64,000 nucleotides of DNA from Betaproteobacteria bacterium Ga0074130 (GTDB taxonomy: Bacteria > Pseudomonadota > Gammaproteobacteria > Burkholderiales > Rhodocyclaceae), in assembly GCA_001464495.1 (NCBI GenBank), contig LNDZ01000026.1, positions 62,001 through 126,000 of the forward strand, written 5' to 3'. A program made the position numbers and the translations under genes. Below the pieces are notes generated by a model. That model worked only from the letters and a program-made list of their open reading frames with translations, was not told the DNA's origin and made no database searches. Position 1 is the first letter of the stretch, and every line of letters begins with the position of its first letter. Of this stretch, positions 1 through 10,056 are shown piece after piece.

Positions 1-1
1 G

Positions 2-1183
2 GACCCGATCTCCCGTCTGCAGGTCGAGACGCTGGACGCCAACATCAAGGAATTTGGTGCACTGGCGTACTTCCCGTTCAAGGATGCGCGTCAGGGTATT
101 GTGCACGTCATGGGTCCAGAAAACGGTGCCACGTTGCCCGGCATGACGGTGGTCTGCGGTGACTCGCACACCAGTACCCATGGGGCTTTTGCCTGTCTGG
201 CGCACGGCATCGGTACCTCCGAAGTCGAGCACGTGATGGCGACTCAGTGCTTGCTGCAGAAGAAGTCCAAGTCCATGCTGGTCCGTGTTGACGGTAAGCT
301 GGGTGCCGGTCTATCTGGCAAGGACATCGCGCTGGCCATCATCGGCAAGATCGGTACCGCCGGCGGTACGGGTTATGCCATCGAATTTGGTGGCGAAGCG
401 ATCCGTGCGCTGTCGATGGAAGGTCGCATGACGCTATGCAACATGGCCATTGAAGGTGGCGCGCGTGCCGGCATGGTGGCGGTGGATGACAATACCATCA
501 ACTATCTCAAAGGCCGTCCTTTCGCGCCCAAGCCCGAACAGTGGGATGCTGCAGTCGCTTACTGGCGTACGTTGGTGTCGGACGAAGGCGCTGAGTTTGA
601 CCGCGTTGTCGTGCTGGATGCGGCCGAGATTCAACCGCAAGTCACGTGGGGCACGTCACCTGAAATGGTCACCACCATTGATGGTGCTGTGCCATCGCCG
701 GATGATTTTGCCGACCCAGTTAAGCGCGAAGGTGTGGCCCGTGCGCTCCAGTACATGGGCCTGACCCCACGTACGCCGATGTCGGAGATTGCCATCGACA
801 AGGTCTTCATCGGCTCCTGTACCAATTCGCGTATCGAGGATCTACGTGAGGCTGCCGCTGTGGCCAAGGGCAAGCACGTGGCGCCGAATGTGAAGCTGGC
901 CATGGTCGTGCCAGGTTCCGGCGTGGTCAAGCGCCAGGCTGAAGCCGAAGGTCTGGACAAGGTTTTCAAAGATGCCGGTTTCGAGTGGCGTGAGCCAGGT
1001 TGTTCCATGTGTCTGGCCATGAATGCCGACCGTTTGGAACCCGGCGAGCGTTGTGCCTCGACCTCGAACCGTAATTTTGAAGGTCGGCAGGGTAATGGTG
1101 GTCGCACCCATTTGGTCAGTCCGGCGATGGCCGCCGCCGCTGCAATCGCCGGTCATTTTGCTGATGTTCGTAAATTAAGCTGA
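2..1183 (+). CDS. leuC: 3-isopropylmalate dehydratase large subunit LeuC (5' end cut by window edge)
   Basis: LeuC is the large, [4Fe-4S]-bearing subunit of isopropylmalate isomerase; with LeuD it interconverts 2- and 3-isopropylmalate in leucine synthesis in the cytoplasm. The reading frame is open from base 2, so the gene begins before the window. Aconitase-family landmarks are visible: the [11 protein letters not shown] block, then [10 protein letters not shown] and GCSMCLAMN, which supply the three cluster cysteines, and the C-terminal [12 protein letters not shown] segment. It ends with TGA 16 bases before a small entericidin-like gene, followed by leuD and leuB in the same direction, so this is a leucine operon whose promoter lies outside the window. 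Confidence 0.97.
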   Translation, partial: DPISRLQVETLDANIKEFGALAYFPFKDARQGIVHVMGPENGATLPGMTVVCGDSHTSTHGAFACLAHGIGTSEVEHVMATQCLLQKKSKSMLVRVDGKLGAGLSGKDIALAIIGKIGTAGGTGYAIEFGGEAIRALSMEGRMTLCNMAIEGGARAGMVAVDDNTINYLKGRPFAPKPEQWDAAVAYWRTLVSDEGAEFDRVVVLDAAEIQPQVTWGTSPEMVTTIDGAVPSPDDFADPVKREGVARALQYMGLTPRTPMSEIAIDKVFIGSCTNSRIEDLREAAAVAKGKHVAPNVKLAMVVPGSGVVKRQAEAEGLDKVFKDAGFEWREPGCSMCLAMNADRLEPGERCASTSNRNFEGRQGNGGRTHLVSPAMAAAAAIAGHFADVRKLS

Positions 1184-1199
1184 GCTCAAGGAGATAAGC

Positions 1200-1316
1200 A
1201 TGCGTACTGTATTTGCTTTGGTTGTCGCGTTTGTCTTGGTTGGCTGCAATACCGTTCAAGGTGTTGGTAAAGACATCAAAAAAGGTGGCGAAGCCATCGA
1301 GAAAGCAGCCAAGTAA
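1200..1316 (+). CDS. entericidin-like small lipoprotein, 38 aa
   Basis: A short gene in the gap between leuC and leuD. It has a good ribosome-binding site (AAGGAG at 1188-1193) seven bases before the ATG. The 38-residue product has a hydrophobic signal segment ending in the lipobox-like LVGC (Cys16), then a small Gly/Lys/Ala-rich amphipathic tail containing GVGKDIKKGGEAIEKAAK. This tail pattern is typical of the entericidin A/B family (EcnA/EcnB), small lipoproteins of the cell envelope linked in E. coli to an antidote/toxin pair and stationary-phase lysis. There is no partner entericidin gene here. Placement inside a leu operon is common in betaproteobacteria as far as I recall. Function in this organism is not known. 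Confidence 0.85.
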   Translation: MRTVFALVVAFVLVGCNTVQGVGKDIKKGGEAIEKAAK

Positions 1317-1386
1317 GCCAGAAAGTGCTGTCCGCAAAGCTGCAAGACACCGTTATGTTGAAAGTCAGTGAAGGGCCCGTTTGCTC

Positions 1387-2025
1387 ATGAAGAAGTTTAC
1401 CCAGCTGAATGGCTTGGTGGCGCCGCTGGATCGCGCCAACGTCGATACCGACGCCATCATTCCCAAGCAATTCCTTAAGTCGATCAAGCGTTCCGGCTTC
1501 GGCCCCAACGCCTTCGATGAATGGCGCTATCTCGATCATGGTGAGCCGGGCATGGACAATAGCAAGCGTCCGCTCAACCCTGATTTTGTGCTCAACAAGC
1601 CACGCTATCAGGGTGCGTCTGTGCTGCTGGTGCGCGATAACTTTGGCTGCGGCTCTTCGCGTGAGCATGCGCCGTGGGCACTTGAGGATTACGGCTTCCG
1701 TGCCATCATCGGCCCGAGTTTTGCCGACATCTTCTTCAATAACAGCTTTAAGAACGGGCTCTTGCCGATCAAGCTGCCCGAGGCCGAGGTCGATGTCATC
1801 TTCAAGCAAATCGAAGAGCATGTGGGCTACTCGCTGGATATCGATCTCGATAAGCAAACCATCACGCGCCCAGACGGCAAGGTCATCGGCTTCGAGATCG
1901 ACGGCTTCCGCAAGCATTGTCTGCTGAATGGTCTAGACGACATCGGTCTGACCTTGCAGAAGGCCGATTTGATCAAGGCCTTCGAGGCTAAGCGCCGTGT
2001 CGAACAGCCTTGGTTGTTCGCTTAA
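1387..2025 (+). CDS. leuD: 3-isopropylmalate dehydratase small subunit LeuD
   Basis: The small subunit of isopropylmalate isomerase, 212 residues, the usual length. It supplies the swivelling domain that completes the active site of LeuC. The N-terminus ([22 protein letters not shown]) and the [15 protein letters not shown] block are diagnostic. I chose the ATG at 1387; a TTG two codons upstream is also in frame but adds nothing recognisable. It follows the entericidin-like gene by about 70 bases and precedes leuB by 40 bases. Confidence 0.97.
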   Translation: MKKFTQLNGLVAPLDRANVDTDAIIPKQFLKSIKRSGFGPNAFDEWRYLDHGEPGMDNSKRPLNPDFVLNKPRYQGASVLLVRDNFGCGSSREHAPWALEDYGFRAIIGPSFADIFFNNSFKNGLLPIKLPEAEVDVIFKQIEEHVGYSLDIDLDKQTITRPDGKVIGFEIDGFRKHCLLNGLDDIGLTLQKADLIKAFEAKRRVEQPWLFA

Positions 2026-2065
2026 GCCGTAAGCATTTGTTTTAATTTTTACCGAAAGTTAGACC

Positions 2066-3121
2066 ATGAAAATCTGTGTGATGCCCGGTGACGGGATTGG
2101 CAAGGAAATTACGCCGCAGGCTGTGCGCGTGCTGCAGGCCTTGGGTATCAAGGCTGAATACGAGGAAGCCCCTGTCGGTGGCGAAGGCTACCGCGCTGCG
2201 GGTCATCCGCTGCCCGAGGCCAGCCTGAAGCTGGCTAAAGAGTCCGATGCCATCCTGTTTGGCGCTATCGGTGACTTCACACTTGATACGCTGCCGCGCG
2301 AACTGCGCCCGGAACAAGCAATTCTTGGTCTGCGTCGTGAACTCAATCTGTTTGCCAACTTCCGCCCGGCGCTCGTTTATCCGGAGCTGGTCCATGCATC
2401 GAGCATGAAGCCAGAGTTCATCTCCGGCCTCGACATGCTGATCGTGCGCGAACTCACGGGTGACATCTATTTCGGTCAGCCACGCGCTATTCACACTTTG
2501 CCAAATGGCGAGCGCGAAGGCTACGACACCATGCGCTATAAGGAATCGGAAATCCGTCGCGTTGCGCACGTGGCTTTCCAGGCTGCGCAAAAGCGTGGCA
2601 AGCGTCTGTGCTCCGTGGACAAGGCCAATGTGCTGGAAACCATGCAACTCTGGCGTGAAACCGTGACTGAGATCGCTAAGGAGTACCCGGACGTCGCGGT
2701 CGAACATATGTATGTCGACAATGCTGCCATGCAGCTGATGAAGAAGCCAAAGCAGTTCGATGTGATCCTGACCGGCAATATGTTCGGTGACATCCTGTCG
2801 GATGCCGCCTCAATGCTGACCGGCTCGATCGGCATGCTGCCATCAGCGTCGCTGAACGAAGATAACTTTGGCCTATACGAACCCATCCACGGCTCGGCCC
2901 CTGATATTGCAGGCAAGAACCTCGCGAATCCGCTGGCGACCATCCTCTCGGCTGCCATGATGTTGCGTTACTCCTTCGGTATGGGCGCTGAAGCCGATCA
3001 TATTGAAGTGGCCGTTAAGAAGGTGCTGGCGCAGGGCTACCGGACCGGCGACATCAATGAGCCGGGTGCAAAGCTGGTGGGTACCAAGGAAATGGGCGAC
3101 GCTGTGTTGGCTGCGCTTTAA
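2066..3121 (+). CDS. leuB: 3-isopropylmalate dehydrogenase LeuB
   Basis: NAD-dependent oxidative decarboxylation of 3-isopropylmalate to 2-ketoisocaproate, the third dedicated step of leucine synthesis. The 351-residue product shows the family landmarks: [10 protein letters not shown] at the N-terminus, LLxxRREL-type text ([15 protein letters not shown]), the substrate region [14 protein letters not shown], the metal-binding [12 protein letters not shown] and the NAD-binding [18 protein letters not shown]. It lies between leuD and asd, all in one direction with short gaps, so co-transcription is likely. Confidence 0.98.
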   Translation: MKICVMPGDGIGKEITPQAVRVLQALGIKAEYEEAPVGGEGYRAAGHPLPEASLKLAKESDAILFGAIGDFTLDTLPRELRPEQAILGLRRELNLFANFRPALVYPELVHASSMKPEFISGLDMLIVRELTGDIYFGQPRAIHTLPNGEREGYDTMRYKESEIRRVAHVAFQAAQKRGKRLCSVDKANVLETMQLWRETVTEIAKEYPDVAVEHMYVDNAAMQLMKKPKQFDVILTGNMFGDILSDAASMLTGSIGMLPSASLNEDNFGLYEPIHGSAPDIAGKNLANPLATILSAAMMLRYSFGMGAEADHIEVAVKKVLAQGYRTGDINEPGAKLVGTKEMGDAVLAAL

Positions 3122-3149
3122 AAAACACTCGAATTAAAGAGACGTAAAA

Positions 3150-4265
3150 ATGAAGAAGGTTGGTCTGGTTGGTTGGCGCGGAATGGTCGGGTCAGTGCTC
3201 ATGCAGCGTATGCGTGAGGAGAAAGATTTCGATCTGATTGACCCCGTGTTCTTCACCACGTCGAATGCCGGCGGGGCCGGACCGACTTTTGCCGAGCTCG
3301 GCAGCAAGGGCGGTGCGCCGCTGAAGGATGCGAACTCCATTGCTGAGCTGTCAGCCATGGACGTCATCATCACCTGTCAAGGCGGTGACTACACCACCGA
3401 GATTTTCCCCAAGCTGCGCGCTGCCGGCTGGAATGGCTACTGGATTGATGCGGCCTCCACACTGCGCATGGAAGACGATGCCGTCATCATTCTTGATCCC
3501 GTCAATCAGAACGTCATCGATGCGGCGCTCAAGCAAGGTGTGAAGAACTACATCGGCGGCAATTGCACCAATTCAATCATGCTGATGGGCGTGGGCGGTT
3601 TGTTCCATGCTGGTCTGGTTGACTGGGTCAGCTCCATGACCTATCAGGCAGCATCGGGCGGCGGTGCTAACCACATGCGCGAGCTGCTCAAGGGTATGGG
3701 CGTCATTCACGCTGCCGTGGCAGATGAGCTGGCGACACCAGCGTCAGCAATTCTCGATATCGACAAGAAGGTTGCCAGCACCATCCGCGAAGATGTGCCG
3801 CATGAGTTTTTCCCGGCACCGCTGGCCGGCGGCTTGATTCCTTGGATCGACAAGCAGCTCGATAATGGGCAATCCAAGGAGGAATGGAAGGGGCAGGCCG
3901 AGGTGAACAAGATTCTCGGCAATGCCACGCCTGTTCCTGTGGATGGTCTATGCGTGCGCATTGGCGCGATGCGCTGCCACAGTCTGGCATTGACGCTGAA
4001 GCTGAAGAGGGATCTACCGCTAGCTGAAATTGAGCAAATCATCCAGTCCGGCAACGACTGGGTCAAGTTCGTGTCGAATGAAAGAAGCATTACAGAACAA
4101 GAGCTTACCCCCGCGTCGATTACCGGCGGCCTGAAGATCGGCGTGGGTCGCGTACGCAAGCTCAATATGGGTCCCGAATACGTATCCGCCTTCGTAATTG
4201 GCGATCAGCTTCTTTGGGGCGCTGCCGAACCCCTCCGCCGCATGTTGCGAATTCTCCTCAAGTAA
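3150..4265 (+). CDS. asd: aspartate-semialdehyde dehydrogenase Asd
   Basis: Reduces aspartyl phosphate to aspartate semialdehyde, the branch point to lysine/diaminopimelate, threonine and methionine. The 371-residue length and the N-terminal [18 protein letters not shown] (NADP-binding) match the Gram-negative Asd type. The catalytic cysteine is in GGNCTNS (about residue 139), and the substrate-binding regions [14 protein letters not shown] and RIGAMRCHS are present. It follows leuB by 28 bases. It supplies precursor to dapB, found near 44 kb. Confidence 0.98.
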   Translation: MKKVGLVGWRGMVGSVLMQRMREEKDFDLIDPVFFTTSNAGGAGPTFAELGSKGGAPLKDANSIAELSAMDVIITCQGGDYTTEIFPKLRAAGWNGYWIDAASTLRMEDDAVIILDPVNQNVIDAALKQGVKNYIGGNCTNSIMLMGVGGLFHAGLVDWVSSMTYQAASGGGANHMRELLKGMGVIHAAVADELATPASAILDIDKKVASTIREDVPHEFFPAPLAGGLIPWIDKQLDNGQSKEEWKGQAEVNKILGNATPVPVDGLCVRIGAMRCHSLALTLKLKRDLPLAEIEQIIQSGNDWVKFVSNERSITEQELTPASITGGLKIGVGRVRKLNMGPEYVSAFVIGDQLLWGAAEPLRRMLRILLK

Positions 4266-4298
4266 GCTTGGCGGACGAATTTCAGGTGGGGGTTTAGC

Positions 4299-4327
4299 TT
4301 GCATGGCTAACACCATGATGTTATTTT
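4299..4327 (+). promoter_or_regulatory. candidate sigma-70 promoter of fimV
   Basis: TTGCAT, a 17-base spacer and TATTTT lie in the 97-base gap between asd and fimV. Only the -35/-10 fit supports it; transcription would start about 28 bases before the fimV start codon. Confidence 0.45.
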
Positions 4328-4362
4328 AAAAACCATCATTCATTCCCGGGCGGGGAGGCACT

Positions 4363-7221
4363 GTGCCGAAAACAAGTACAAGATTTCCAGTCAAAGCGTC
4401 AGTTCTGGCCTTAGCCATCATGGGCTTGCCACATTTCGCCAATGCGGCGGGAATCGGCAAGTTAACTGTGCTTTCTGCGCTGGGCCAACCCCTACGCGCC
4501 GAAATTGAAGTATCGGCTACCAAGGATGAGCTCAGCTCACTGACGGCGAAAATAGCCACGCAGGAGCAGTTCCGCCAGCAAGGCATGGATTTCAATGCCG
4601 CGGTTGCCTCCCTGAATTTGACTGTTGAAAAGCGCCCCAATGGTCAGGCCTATGTGCGCATGACCTCTGACCGCCCGGTCAACGAGCCTTTCCTTGATGT
4701 GCTGGTCGAACTTTCTTGGGCCTCTGGCCGACTGGTCCGTGAGTACACCTTCCTGCTTGATCCGGTTGAGCTGTCACGTCCTGCAGGTGCGAGTGTCAGT
4801 GCACCTGGCGTCAGTGCTGTGTCCGCTCAGGCTGCGCCAACTGTTGTTGAAAGCACCAAGCCTAGTAAGCAGGCCAAATCCAGTAAGAATGTCAGCGCCA
4901 CCAAACCTGAACCAGCACCTAAGGCAGAACCTACGCCAAAGGCTGAACCCGCACCTAAGGCAGAGCCCGCCCCCGCACCCAAGGTTGAATCCAGCAGTGC
5001 CGCTACAAGTGGCGCAAGCCGAGAAGTAAAGCGTGGTGACACGCTAGGCAAAATCGCCTCTGAAACTGCACCTGATGGTGTCAGTCTTGATCAAATGATG
5101 GTGGCCTTGTTCAGCGCCAACCGCGATGCTTTCATTGGCGAGAACATCAACCGTCTTAAGACGGGGCGCATCCTGAATGTGCCTGATCGTGAAGCTGCGA
5201 CGGCTGTCAGCGACAACGAAGCGCGCAAGACAATCGCCATCCATGCTCAGAATTTCAATGCCTATCGCCAGAGGTTGGCGGAAGCCGCTGCTGGCGGCGC
5301 TGCTGTCGATGCAGCCCCAGCACAAAGCAGCAGTGGCAAGATCACCCCCAAGGTTGAAGACAAAGCACCTACACCTGTCGCGGGTAAGGACAAGCTGGAA
5401 GTCTCGAAGAATGAAGCAAGCAAGGCGGGTGCAAAGGCAGCTGCAGCAGCTGAAGAGGACAAGATTGCCCGCGAGAAAGCCCTGAAAGAAGCGCAGTCTC
5501 GTGTTGCTGAGTTGGAAAAGAACGTTGCCGATCTCAAGAAGCTGAATGAGGTCAAGAGCCAGTCCCTGGCCGCAGCTGAAAAACAAGCGCAGGCAGCAAA
5601 GGCCGCTGCACCAGCGGCGGCGCCAGTGGTTGCCGCCAAGCCTGTGGAAGCACCGAAGCCTGTTGAAGTTGCAAAGGCAGAGGCACCAAAGGCTGAAGCG
5701 CCGAAGGTTGAACCAGCCAAGGTTGAAGAGCCTAAGCCAGCCCCTGCCGTCGAGCCTGCCAAGCCTGCTGAGGCAGAGGCGCCCGCAGTTAAGCCCGCAG
5801 AAGCAACGCCACCTCCACCGCCGAAAAAACCGGTCGTACTGCTCCCAGAGCCCGAGCCCGAACCCGAACCCGAACCCACCTTCATGGAAGAGTTTGGTCC
5901 ATTCGTCTATCTGGGTGGTGCGCTATTTGCCCTGCTGGGTGGCTTCTTCGGTTTCCGCGAGTGGAAGCGTCGCAAGTCGATGGATCTGGATGCTTCCAGC
6001 CAGTTTAGCGAAGCCAGCTCGACCAGCTCAGTCTTTGGTACGACCGGTGGTCAGAGCGTAGATACGAACAATGTTTCTCTGGCGTCCGGCTTTAGTCAAA
6101 CCAGCCTGAGCGGTGACGAAGGAACCGCGGGCGTTGATCCGGTTGCGGAGGCCGAGGTGTATATGGCCTATGGCCGTGATGCACAGGCTGAAGAGATTCT
6201 GCTTGAGGCCATCAAGGCTGAGCCGACCCGCCAAGCCGTACATCTAAAGCTGCTTGAACTCTACGCAGCACGCAAGAGCACCAAACCGTTTGAGGAAGTC
6301 GCGCGTGACCTCAAGGAGCAAACCGGTGGCACAGGTGCCAACTGGGACAAAGCTGCGGCACTTGGGCAAGGTATTGATCCGGGCAATCCTCTTTATAGCG
6401 GCGCTGCCAAGGCAGGTGAAGGCCCTGATGACACTGGTGCGTTTGGTGCATTTGGTACCAGCACTGTCATCATGCCGCCGGGCCAGTTGGCCAAAATGGC
6501 TGCCGAAGGCTTTGATCCATCCAAGGCTGATACGTTGGTCATTGACACCACTGAAGCCACGCCTGTTGCTGAAGAAGCAGTGATTGATTCGGCTGAAGGA
6601 TTTGACTTGGATCTGGGTTCGTCGGAGCCAGCAGCAGAGGCGCCTGCGCCTGAAGCTGTGACCTTGGATTTTGATCTGGATCTTGGGGCAGATGACGCAT
6701 CGTCAGCCAACAATGACGTTGCAGCGCTTGATCTGGAAGTGCCGTCAATCAGTCCAGAGCCTGCATCAGTAGTGCCTGCGCTAGACATTGAGTTCGACCT
6801 TGATCTGCCTGAAACCGCGCCAGCTGCTGAAGTCTCGGTAGCCCCGGTGGCAGGTAACAGCGTAGACTTTGAGTTCAATCTAGACACGCCTGCAGTTGAG
6901 CCTGAAGCCGAAGCGGCTCCTGGTCCAGAAGTCGGGTCGCTGGCGCCGACGGTTGATTTCTCCTCCATCAGTCTAGATTTGGATACCCCTGCGGCGACAC
7001 CTGAGCCAGCAGAGGTTGCCGATGCCGCACCTGTGATTGAGATCCCAGCAGCAGATGAGAGCGACAATCCGGAAGTCACGACCAAGCTTGAGTTGGCTCA
7101 GGCTTATGAAGAGATGGGTGACAAGGAAGGCATGCGCGAACTGCTCCAGGAAGTGTTGGCTGAAGGGAATGCAGCACAGCAAGAGCTGGCACGTAACAAG
7201 CTGGCTGAGCACGGCCTCTGA
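4363..7221 (+). CDS. fimV: FimV/HubP-type polar peptidoglycan-binding protein
   Basis: A 952-residue inner-membrane protein of the FimV/TspA/HubP family, which in relatives organises the cell pole, type IV pili and twitching motility. Visible layout: signal peptide to about residue 28; conserved FimV N-terminal domain (about 29-140) beginning with GKLTVLSALGQPLRAEIEV; Ala/Pro/Lys/Glu-rich linker; LysM domain (about 220-285, VKRGDTLGKIA); predicted coiled coil (about 363-413); Pro-Glu repeats; one membrane helix (about 510-530, FVYLGGALFALLGGFFGF); a long acidic cytoplasmic region; and the C-terminal FimV/TPR-like domain (about 905-952, TTKLELAQAYEEMGDKEG). The start is GTG with GGGGAGG at 4352-4358. 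It sits between asd and truA, the usual betaproteobacterial place. Confidence 0.93.
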   Translation: MPKTSTRFPVKASVLALAIMGLPHFANAAGIGKLTVLSALGQPLRAEIEVSATKDELSSLTAKIATQEQFRQQGMDFNAAVASLNLTVEKRPNGQAYVRMTSDRPVNEPFLDVLVELSWASGRLVREYTFLLDPVELSRPAGASVSAPGVSAVSAQAAPTVVESTKPSKQAKSSKNVSATKPEPAPKAEPTPKAEPAPKAEPAPAPKVESSSAATSGASREVKRGDTLGKIASETAPDGVSLDQMMVALFSANRDAFIGENINRLKTGRILNVPDREAATAVSDNEARKTIAIHAQNFNAYRQRLAEAAAGGAAVDAAPAQSSSGKITPKVEDKAPTPVAGKDKLEVSKNEASKAGAKAAAAAEEDKIAREKALKEAQSRVAELEKNVADLKKLNEVKSQSLAAAEKQAQAAKAAAPAAAPVVAAKPVEAPKPVEVAKAEAPKAEAPKVEPAKVEEPKPAPAVEPAKPAEAEAPAVKPAEATPPPPPKKPVVLLPEPEPEPEPEPTFMEEFGPFVYLGGALFALLGGFFGFREWKRRKSMDLDASSQFSEASSTSSVFGTTGGQSVDTNNVSLASGFSQTSLSGDEGTAGVDPVAEAEVYMAYGRDAQAEEILLEAIKAEPTRQAVHLKLLELYAARKSTKPFEEVARDLKEQTGGTGANWDKAAALGQGIDPGNPLYSGAAKAGEGPDDTGAFGAFGTSTVIMPPGQLAKMAAEGFDPSKADTLVIDTTEATPVAEEAVIDSAEGFDLDLGSSEPAAEAPAPEAVTLDFDLDLGADDASSANNDVAALDLEVPSISPEPASVVPALDIEFDLDLPETAPAAEVSVAPVAGNSVDFEFNLDTPAVEPEAEAAPGPEVGSLAPTVDFSSISLDLDTPAATPEPAEVADAAPVIEIPAADESDNPEVTTKLELAQAYEEMGDKEGMRELLQEVLAEGNAAQQELARNKLAEHGL
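5845..5877 (+). repeat. hexanucleotide repeat coding Pro-Glu repeats in fimV
   Basis: Five tandem copies of a GARCCC-like unit code for alternating Pro and Glu immediately before the membrane helix of FimV. The last three copies are identical in DNA (gaaccc). They probably form a stiff periplasmic spacer; copy number could vary by slippage in multiples of one unit without changing frame. Confidence 0.8.
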
Positions 7222-7246
7222 TTCGCACTTAAGTTTTGTAGTACCT

Positions 7247-7282
7247 AACGGCTACGACGTTCTGTCGTAGCCGTTTTGTTTT
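7247..7282 (+). terminator. intrinsic terminator after fimV
   Basis: A perfect 12-base-pair stem (AACGGCTACGAC with GTCGTAGCCGTT), a 5-base loop and a T-rich tail (TTGTTTT) lie 25 bases after the fimV stop and before truA. Confidence 0.9.
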
Positions 7283-7347
7283 GATGAATTCGTGTTTGCT
7301 GTGTCAGCTTCTTGGCTGACAGGCCAGACACTCTGGAGATTAAGCGC

Positions 7348-8151
7348 ATGAGGGTTGCCCTCGGCATTGAATACGATGGCAGTGTCTTCAACGGCTGGCA
7401 ATCGCAGCCCGATGGCAAGACGGTGCAAGATGTGCTCGAAGCAGCGTTAACCACGGTTGCTGCAGAGACGGTGCGTGTGCATTGTGCGGGGCGTACGGAT
7501 GCAGGCGTACATGCCATGTGCCAAGTCGTGCATTTTGATACGCAGGCCGAACGTCCTAATACTGCCTGGGTGCGCGGTGTGAACGCCAATCTGCCGGACA
7601 GTGTGGCAGTGCGTTGGGCCCAGCCAGTGAATGAAGATTTTCATGCGCGCTTTTCCGCGCAGGGCAGGCGTTACCGCTATCTCCTGCTAAATCGCCCCCA
7701 GCGCCCAGCCTTGTGGAGTGCCTATGCCGGTTGGCATCATGTCCCGCTGGATGCTGCCGCAATGCAGCAGGCGGCAAATTTAATGCTTGGAGAGCACGAC
7801 TTCTCCGCGTTTCGTGCGGCGGAATGCCAAGCAAAGTCGCCTGTGAAAACCCTGTACCAGGCCGCTGTCATGCGCACCGGCGATTGGCTGGTCTTTGATT
7901 TTCATGCCAATGCCTTTCTGCACCATATGGTGCGAAATTTGGTCGGTACGCTCGTGTATGTCGGCAAGGGGGGCCATGCGCCGGCATGGGCGGGTGAAGT
8001 GCTGGCCAGCCGCAGCCGTAGTGAAGCCGCCCCGACGTTCTCTGCCGCGGGTTTGTACTTTGCTGGCGTGGATTACGACCCGGCTTTCGGTCTAACAGAT
8101 AGAATTGCTGCTACGGGCAGCCTGCCCCCCTTGATTCAAGACTTGACCTAA
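7348..8151 (+). CDS. truA: tRNA pseudouridine(38-40) synthase TruA
   Basis: Converts uridines 38-40 of the anticodon arm of many tRNAs to pseudouridine. The 267-residue product carries the catalytic aspartate in GRTDAGVHA (Asp51), the N-terminal MRVALGIEYDGSVFNGWQ and HHMVRNLVG near the C-terminus. I chose the ATG at 7348, preceded by GGAG at 7334-7337, over an upstream in-frame TTG at 7312. The gene ends two bases before trpF, so it probably leads the trpFBA group. Confidence 0.96.
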   Translation: MRVALGIEYDGSVFNGWQSQPDGKTVQDVLEAALTTVAAETVRVHCAGRTDAGVHAMCQVVHFDTQAERPNTAWVRGVNANLPDSVAVRWAQPVNEDFHARFSAQGRRYRYLLLNRPQRPALWSAYAGWHHVPLDAAAMQQAANLMLGEHDFSAFRAAECQAKSPVKTLYQAAVMRTGDWLVFDFHANAFLHHMVRNLVGTLVYVGKGGHAPAWAGEVLASRSRSEAAPTFSAAGLYFAGVDYDPAFGLTDRIAATGSLPPLIQDLT

Positions 8152-8153
8152 CT

Positions 8154-8777
8154 ATGTCCCGTACCCGTATCAAAATCTGCGGCCTGACCCGCAGCGAGGA
8201 TGTGCTCGCTGCCGTCAATGCAGGCGCGGATGCCATCGGGCTGGTGTTTTATCCGCCGAGCCCGCGTTACGTCAGTATTGAGCAAGCGCAGCGTCTGGCG
8301 CAGGATGTGCCGCCATTTGTCAGCCTCGTCGGGTTGTTCGTCAATGCCACCCCAGAAGAAGTTCATGCGGTGCTGGCAGCGGTTCCACTGACGTTGCTAC
8401 AGTTCCACGGCGATGAAGATGAGGCCTACTGCCGTCAGTTTGATCGCCCTTATATCAAGGCTGCTCGGGTTCAGCCCGGCCTCAATTTGCTAGAATATGC
8501 AGCTTCCTTTCCTTCTGCCCGCGGGCTCTTGCTTGATGCATTTGTCGAGGGCTATGGAGGAGGGGGCAAGACTTTTGACTGGTCATTGATTCCGTCACAC
8601 TTGTCCTTGCCCGTTATCCTTTCTGGTGGCCTAGAGCCTGCCAACGTTACCGCGGCCATTGAAGCAGTCAAACCTGCTGCAGTGGATGTTAGCAGTGGCG
8701 TGGAGCAGGCCAAGGGCATCAAGGATGCCGGGAAAATCACCGCGTTTATCGCTGGAGTACATAAAGCAGATGTCTGA
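8154..8777 (+). CDS. trpF: phosphoribosylanthranilate isomerase TrpF
   Basis: Catalyses the Amadori rearrangement of N-(5'-phosphoribosyl)anthranilate to CdRP in tryptophan synthesis. It is a stand-alone TIM-barrel enzyme of 207 residues. The catalytic cysteine is in KICGLTR (Cys9), the general acid in [19 protein letters not shown], and the phosphate-binding region is [11 protein letters not shown] and VDVSSGVE. It starts two bases after truA and its last 8 bases overlap the start of trpB, indicating translational coupling. Confidence 0.97.
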   Translation: MSRTRIKICGLTRSEDVLAAVNAGADAIGLVFYPPSPRYVSIEQAQRLAQDVPPFVSLVGLFVNATPEEVHAVLAAVPLTLLQFHGDEDEAYCRQFDRPYIKAARVQPGLNLLEYAASFPSARGLLLDAFVEGYGGGGKTFDWSLIPSHLSLPVILSGGLEPANVTAAIEAVKPAAVDVSSGVEQAKGIKDAGKITAFIAGVHKADV

Positions 8778-9975
8778 GCAAAAGTATGCGTTTCCGGATG
8801 CCCGCGGGCATTTCGGCCCCTATGGCGGTGTATTTGTCGCCGAGACCCTGATGCCTGCCCTGCAAGAGCTGCGCGAGGCATATGCCACCGCACTGGCAGA
8901 TCCATCCTTTATGGCCGAGTTCCACTACGAGCTCAAACATTACGTCGGCCGCCCAAGCCCGATTTATCACGCCAAGCGTTGGTCGGAAAAGCTGGGTGGC
9001 GCGCAGATTTATCTGAAACGCGAAGATCTCAATCACACCGGCGCGCACAAGGTGAACAACTCCATCGGTCAGGCCCTGCTTGCCCGCCGCATGGGCAAGC
9101 CGCGGGTGATCGCTGAAACCGGTGCCGGTCAGCATGGTGTGGCTACGGCCACCGTCGCTGCCCGTTACGGCATGGAATGCGTGGTCTACATGGGGAGCGA
9201 AGACGTTAAGCGTCAAGCAGCCAATGTGTATCGAATGAAGCTGCTCGGCGCCACAGTTGTGCCGGTTGAATCTGGTTCGAAGACACTCAAGGATGCGTTG
9301 AATGAAGCCATGCGCGATTGGGTGACCAATGTGGGTAACACCTTCTACATTATTGGCACCGTTGCTGGCCCGCATCCGTATCCGATGATGGTGCGCGACT
9401 TCCAGTCTGTGATTGGCGACGAGTGCAAGGTACAGATGCCTGAACATGTCGGGCGCCAGCCGGATGCCGTGATTGCCTGCGTTGGCGGTGGCTCCAATGC
9501 CATGGGTATCTTCTATCCCTATATCGATGTACCCGGTGTCAAGCTGATTGGTGTAGAGGCTGCCGGCCATGGTCTAGATTCCGGTCAGCATTCCGCTTCC
9601 CTGACACTCGGCCGCCCCGGCGTGCTGCATGGCAATCGTACCTATCTGCTGCAGAACGAGGATGGTCAGGTCACAGAGACTCATTCGGTATCTGCCGGCA
9701 TGGACTATCCGGGTGTGGGCCCTGAGCATGCTTGGCTCAAAGATTCGAGCCGCGCAGAGTACGTCACCATCACTGATGGCGAAGCGCTGCAAGGCTTCCA
9801 TGATTTGTGTCGGTTCGAAGGCATTATTCCTGCCCTTGAGTCTTCGCATGCGCTGGCCTATGCCGCAAAGCTCGCCCCTTCGATGCCGAAGGACAAGGTC
9901 TTACTAGTGAATCTTTCCGGTCGCGGTGACAAAGACATGCACACCGTCGCCGAACAGTCCGGTCTGGATTTCTGA
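8770..9975 (+). CDS. trpB: tryptophan synthase beta chain TrpB
   Basis: The PLP-dependent beta subunit, which condenses indole with serine to give tryptophan. It has 401 residues from the ATG at 8770; an in-frame upstream extension would run back inside trpF and is not needed. The PLP lysine is Lys94 in [11 protein letters not shown], the phosphate-binding loop is GGGSNAMG, and the mobile-domain sequence GRPSPIYHA is present. It overlaps trpF by 8 bases. A strong hairpin separates it from trpA. Confidence 0.98.
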   Translation: MSEQKYAFPDARGHFGPYGGVFVAETLMPALQELREAYATALADPSFMAEFHYELKHYVGRPSPIYHAKRWSEKLGGAQIYLKREDLNHTGAHKVNNSIGQALLARRMGKPRVIAETGAGQHGVATATVAARYGMECVVYMGSEDVKRQAANVYRMKLLGATVVPVESGSKTLKDALNEAMRDWVTNVGNTFYIIGTVAGPHPYPMMVRDFQSVIGDECKVQMPEHVGRQPDAVIACVGGGSNAMGIFYPYIDVPGVKLIGVEAAGHGLDSGQHSASLTLGRPGVLHGNRTYLLQNEDGQVTETHSVSAGMDYPGVGPEHAWLKDSSRAEYVTITDGEALQGFHDLCRFEGIIPALESSHALAYAAKLAPSMPKDKVLLVNLSGRGDKDMHTVAEQSGLDF

Positions 9976-10004
9976 TACCTGTCAGACAGTAAATTAAGAC
10001 GCAA

Positions 10005-10023
10005 GGGGGCTCAGGCCCCCTTT
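10005..10023 (+). terminator. hairpin between trpB and trpA, possible partial terminator
   Basis: GGGGGC and GCCCCC around the loop TCAG form a perfect 6-base-pair GC stem followed by TTT then GAA. It has the shape of an intrinsic terminator with a very short T tract, 30 bases after trpB and 34 bases before trpA. It may reduce read-through or act as a 3' stabiliser. Confidence 0.6.
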
Positions 10024-10056
10024 GAATCTCCGCCCTACTAACTGAGTACCGTCAGC

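Noticed and set aside
6393..7085. 230-codon antisense frame in fimV
   Set aside because: Ser/Ala/Gly-rich translation produced by the low-complexity acidic region of fimV on the opposite strand.
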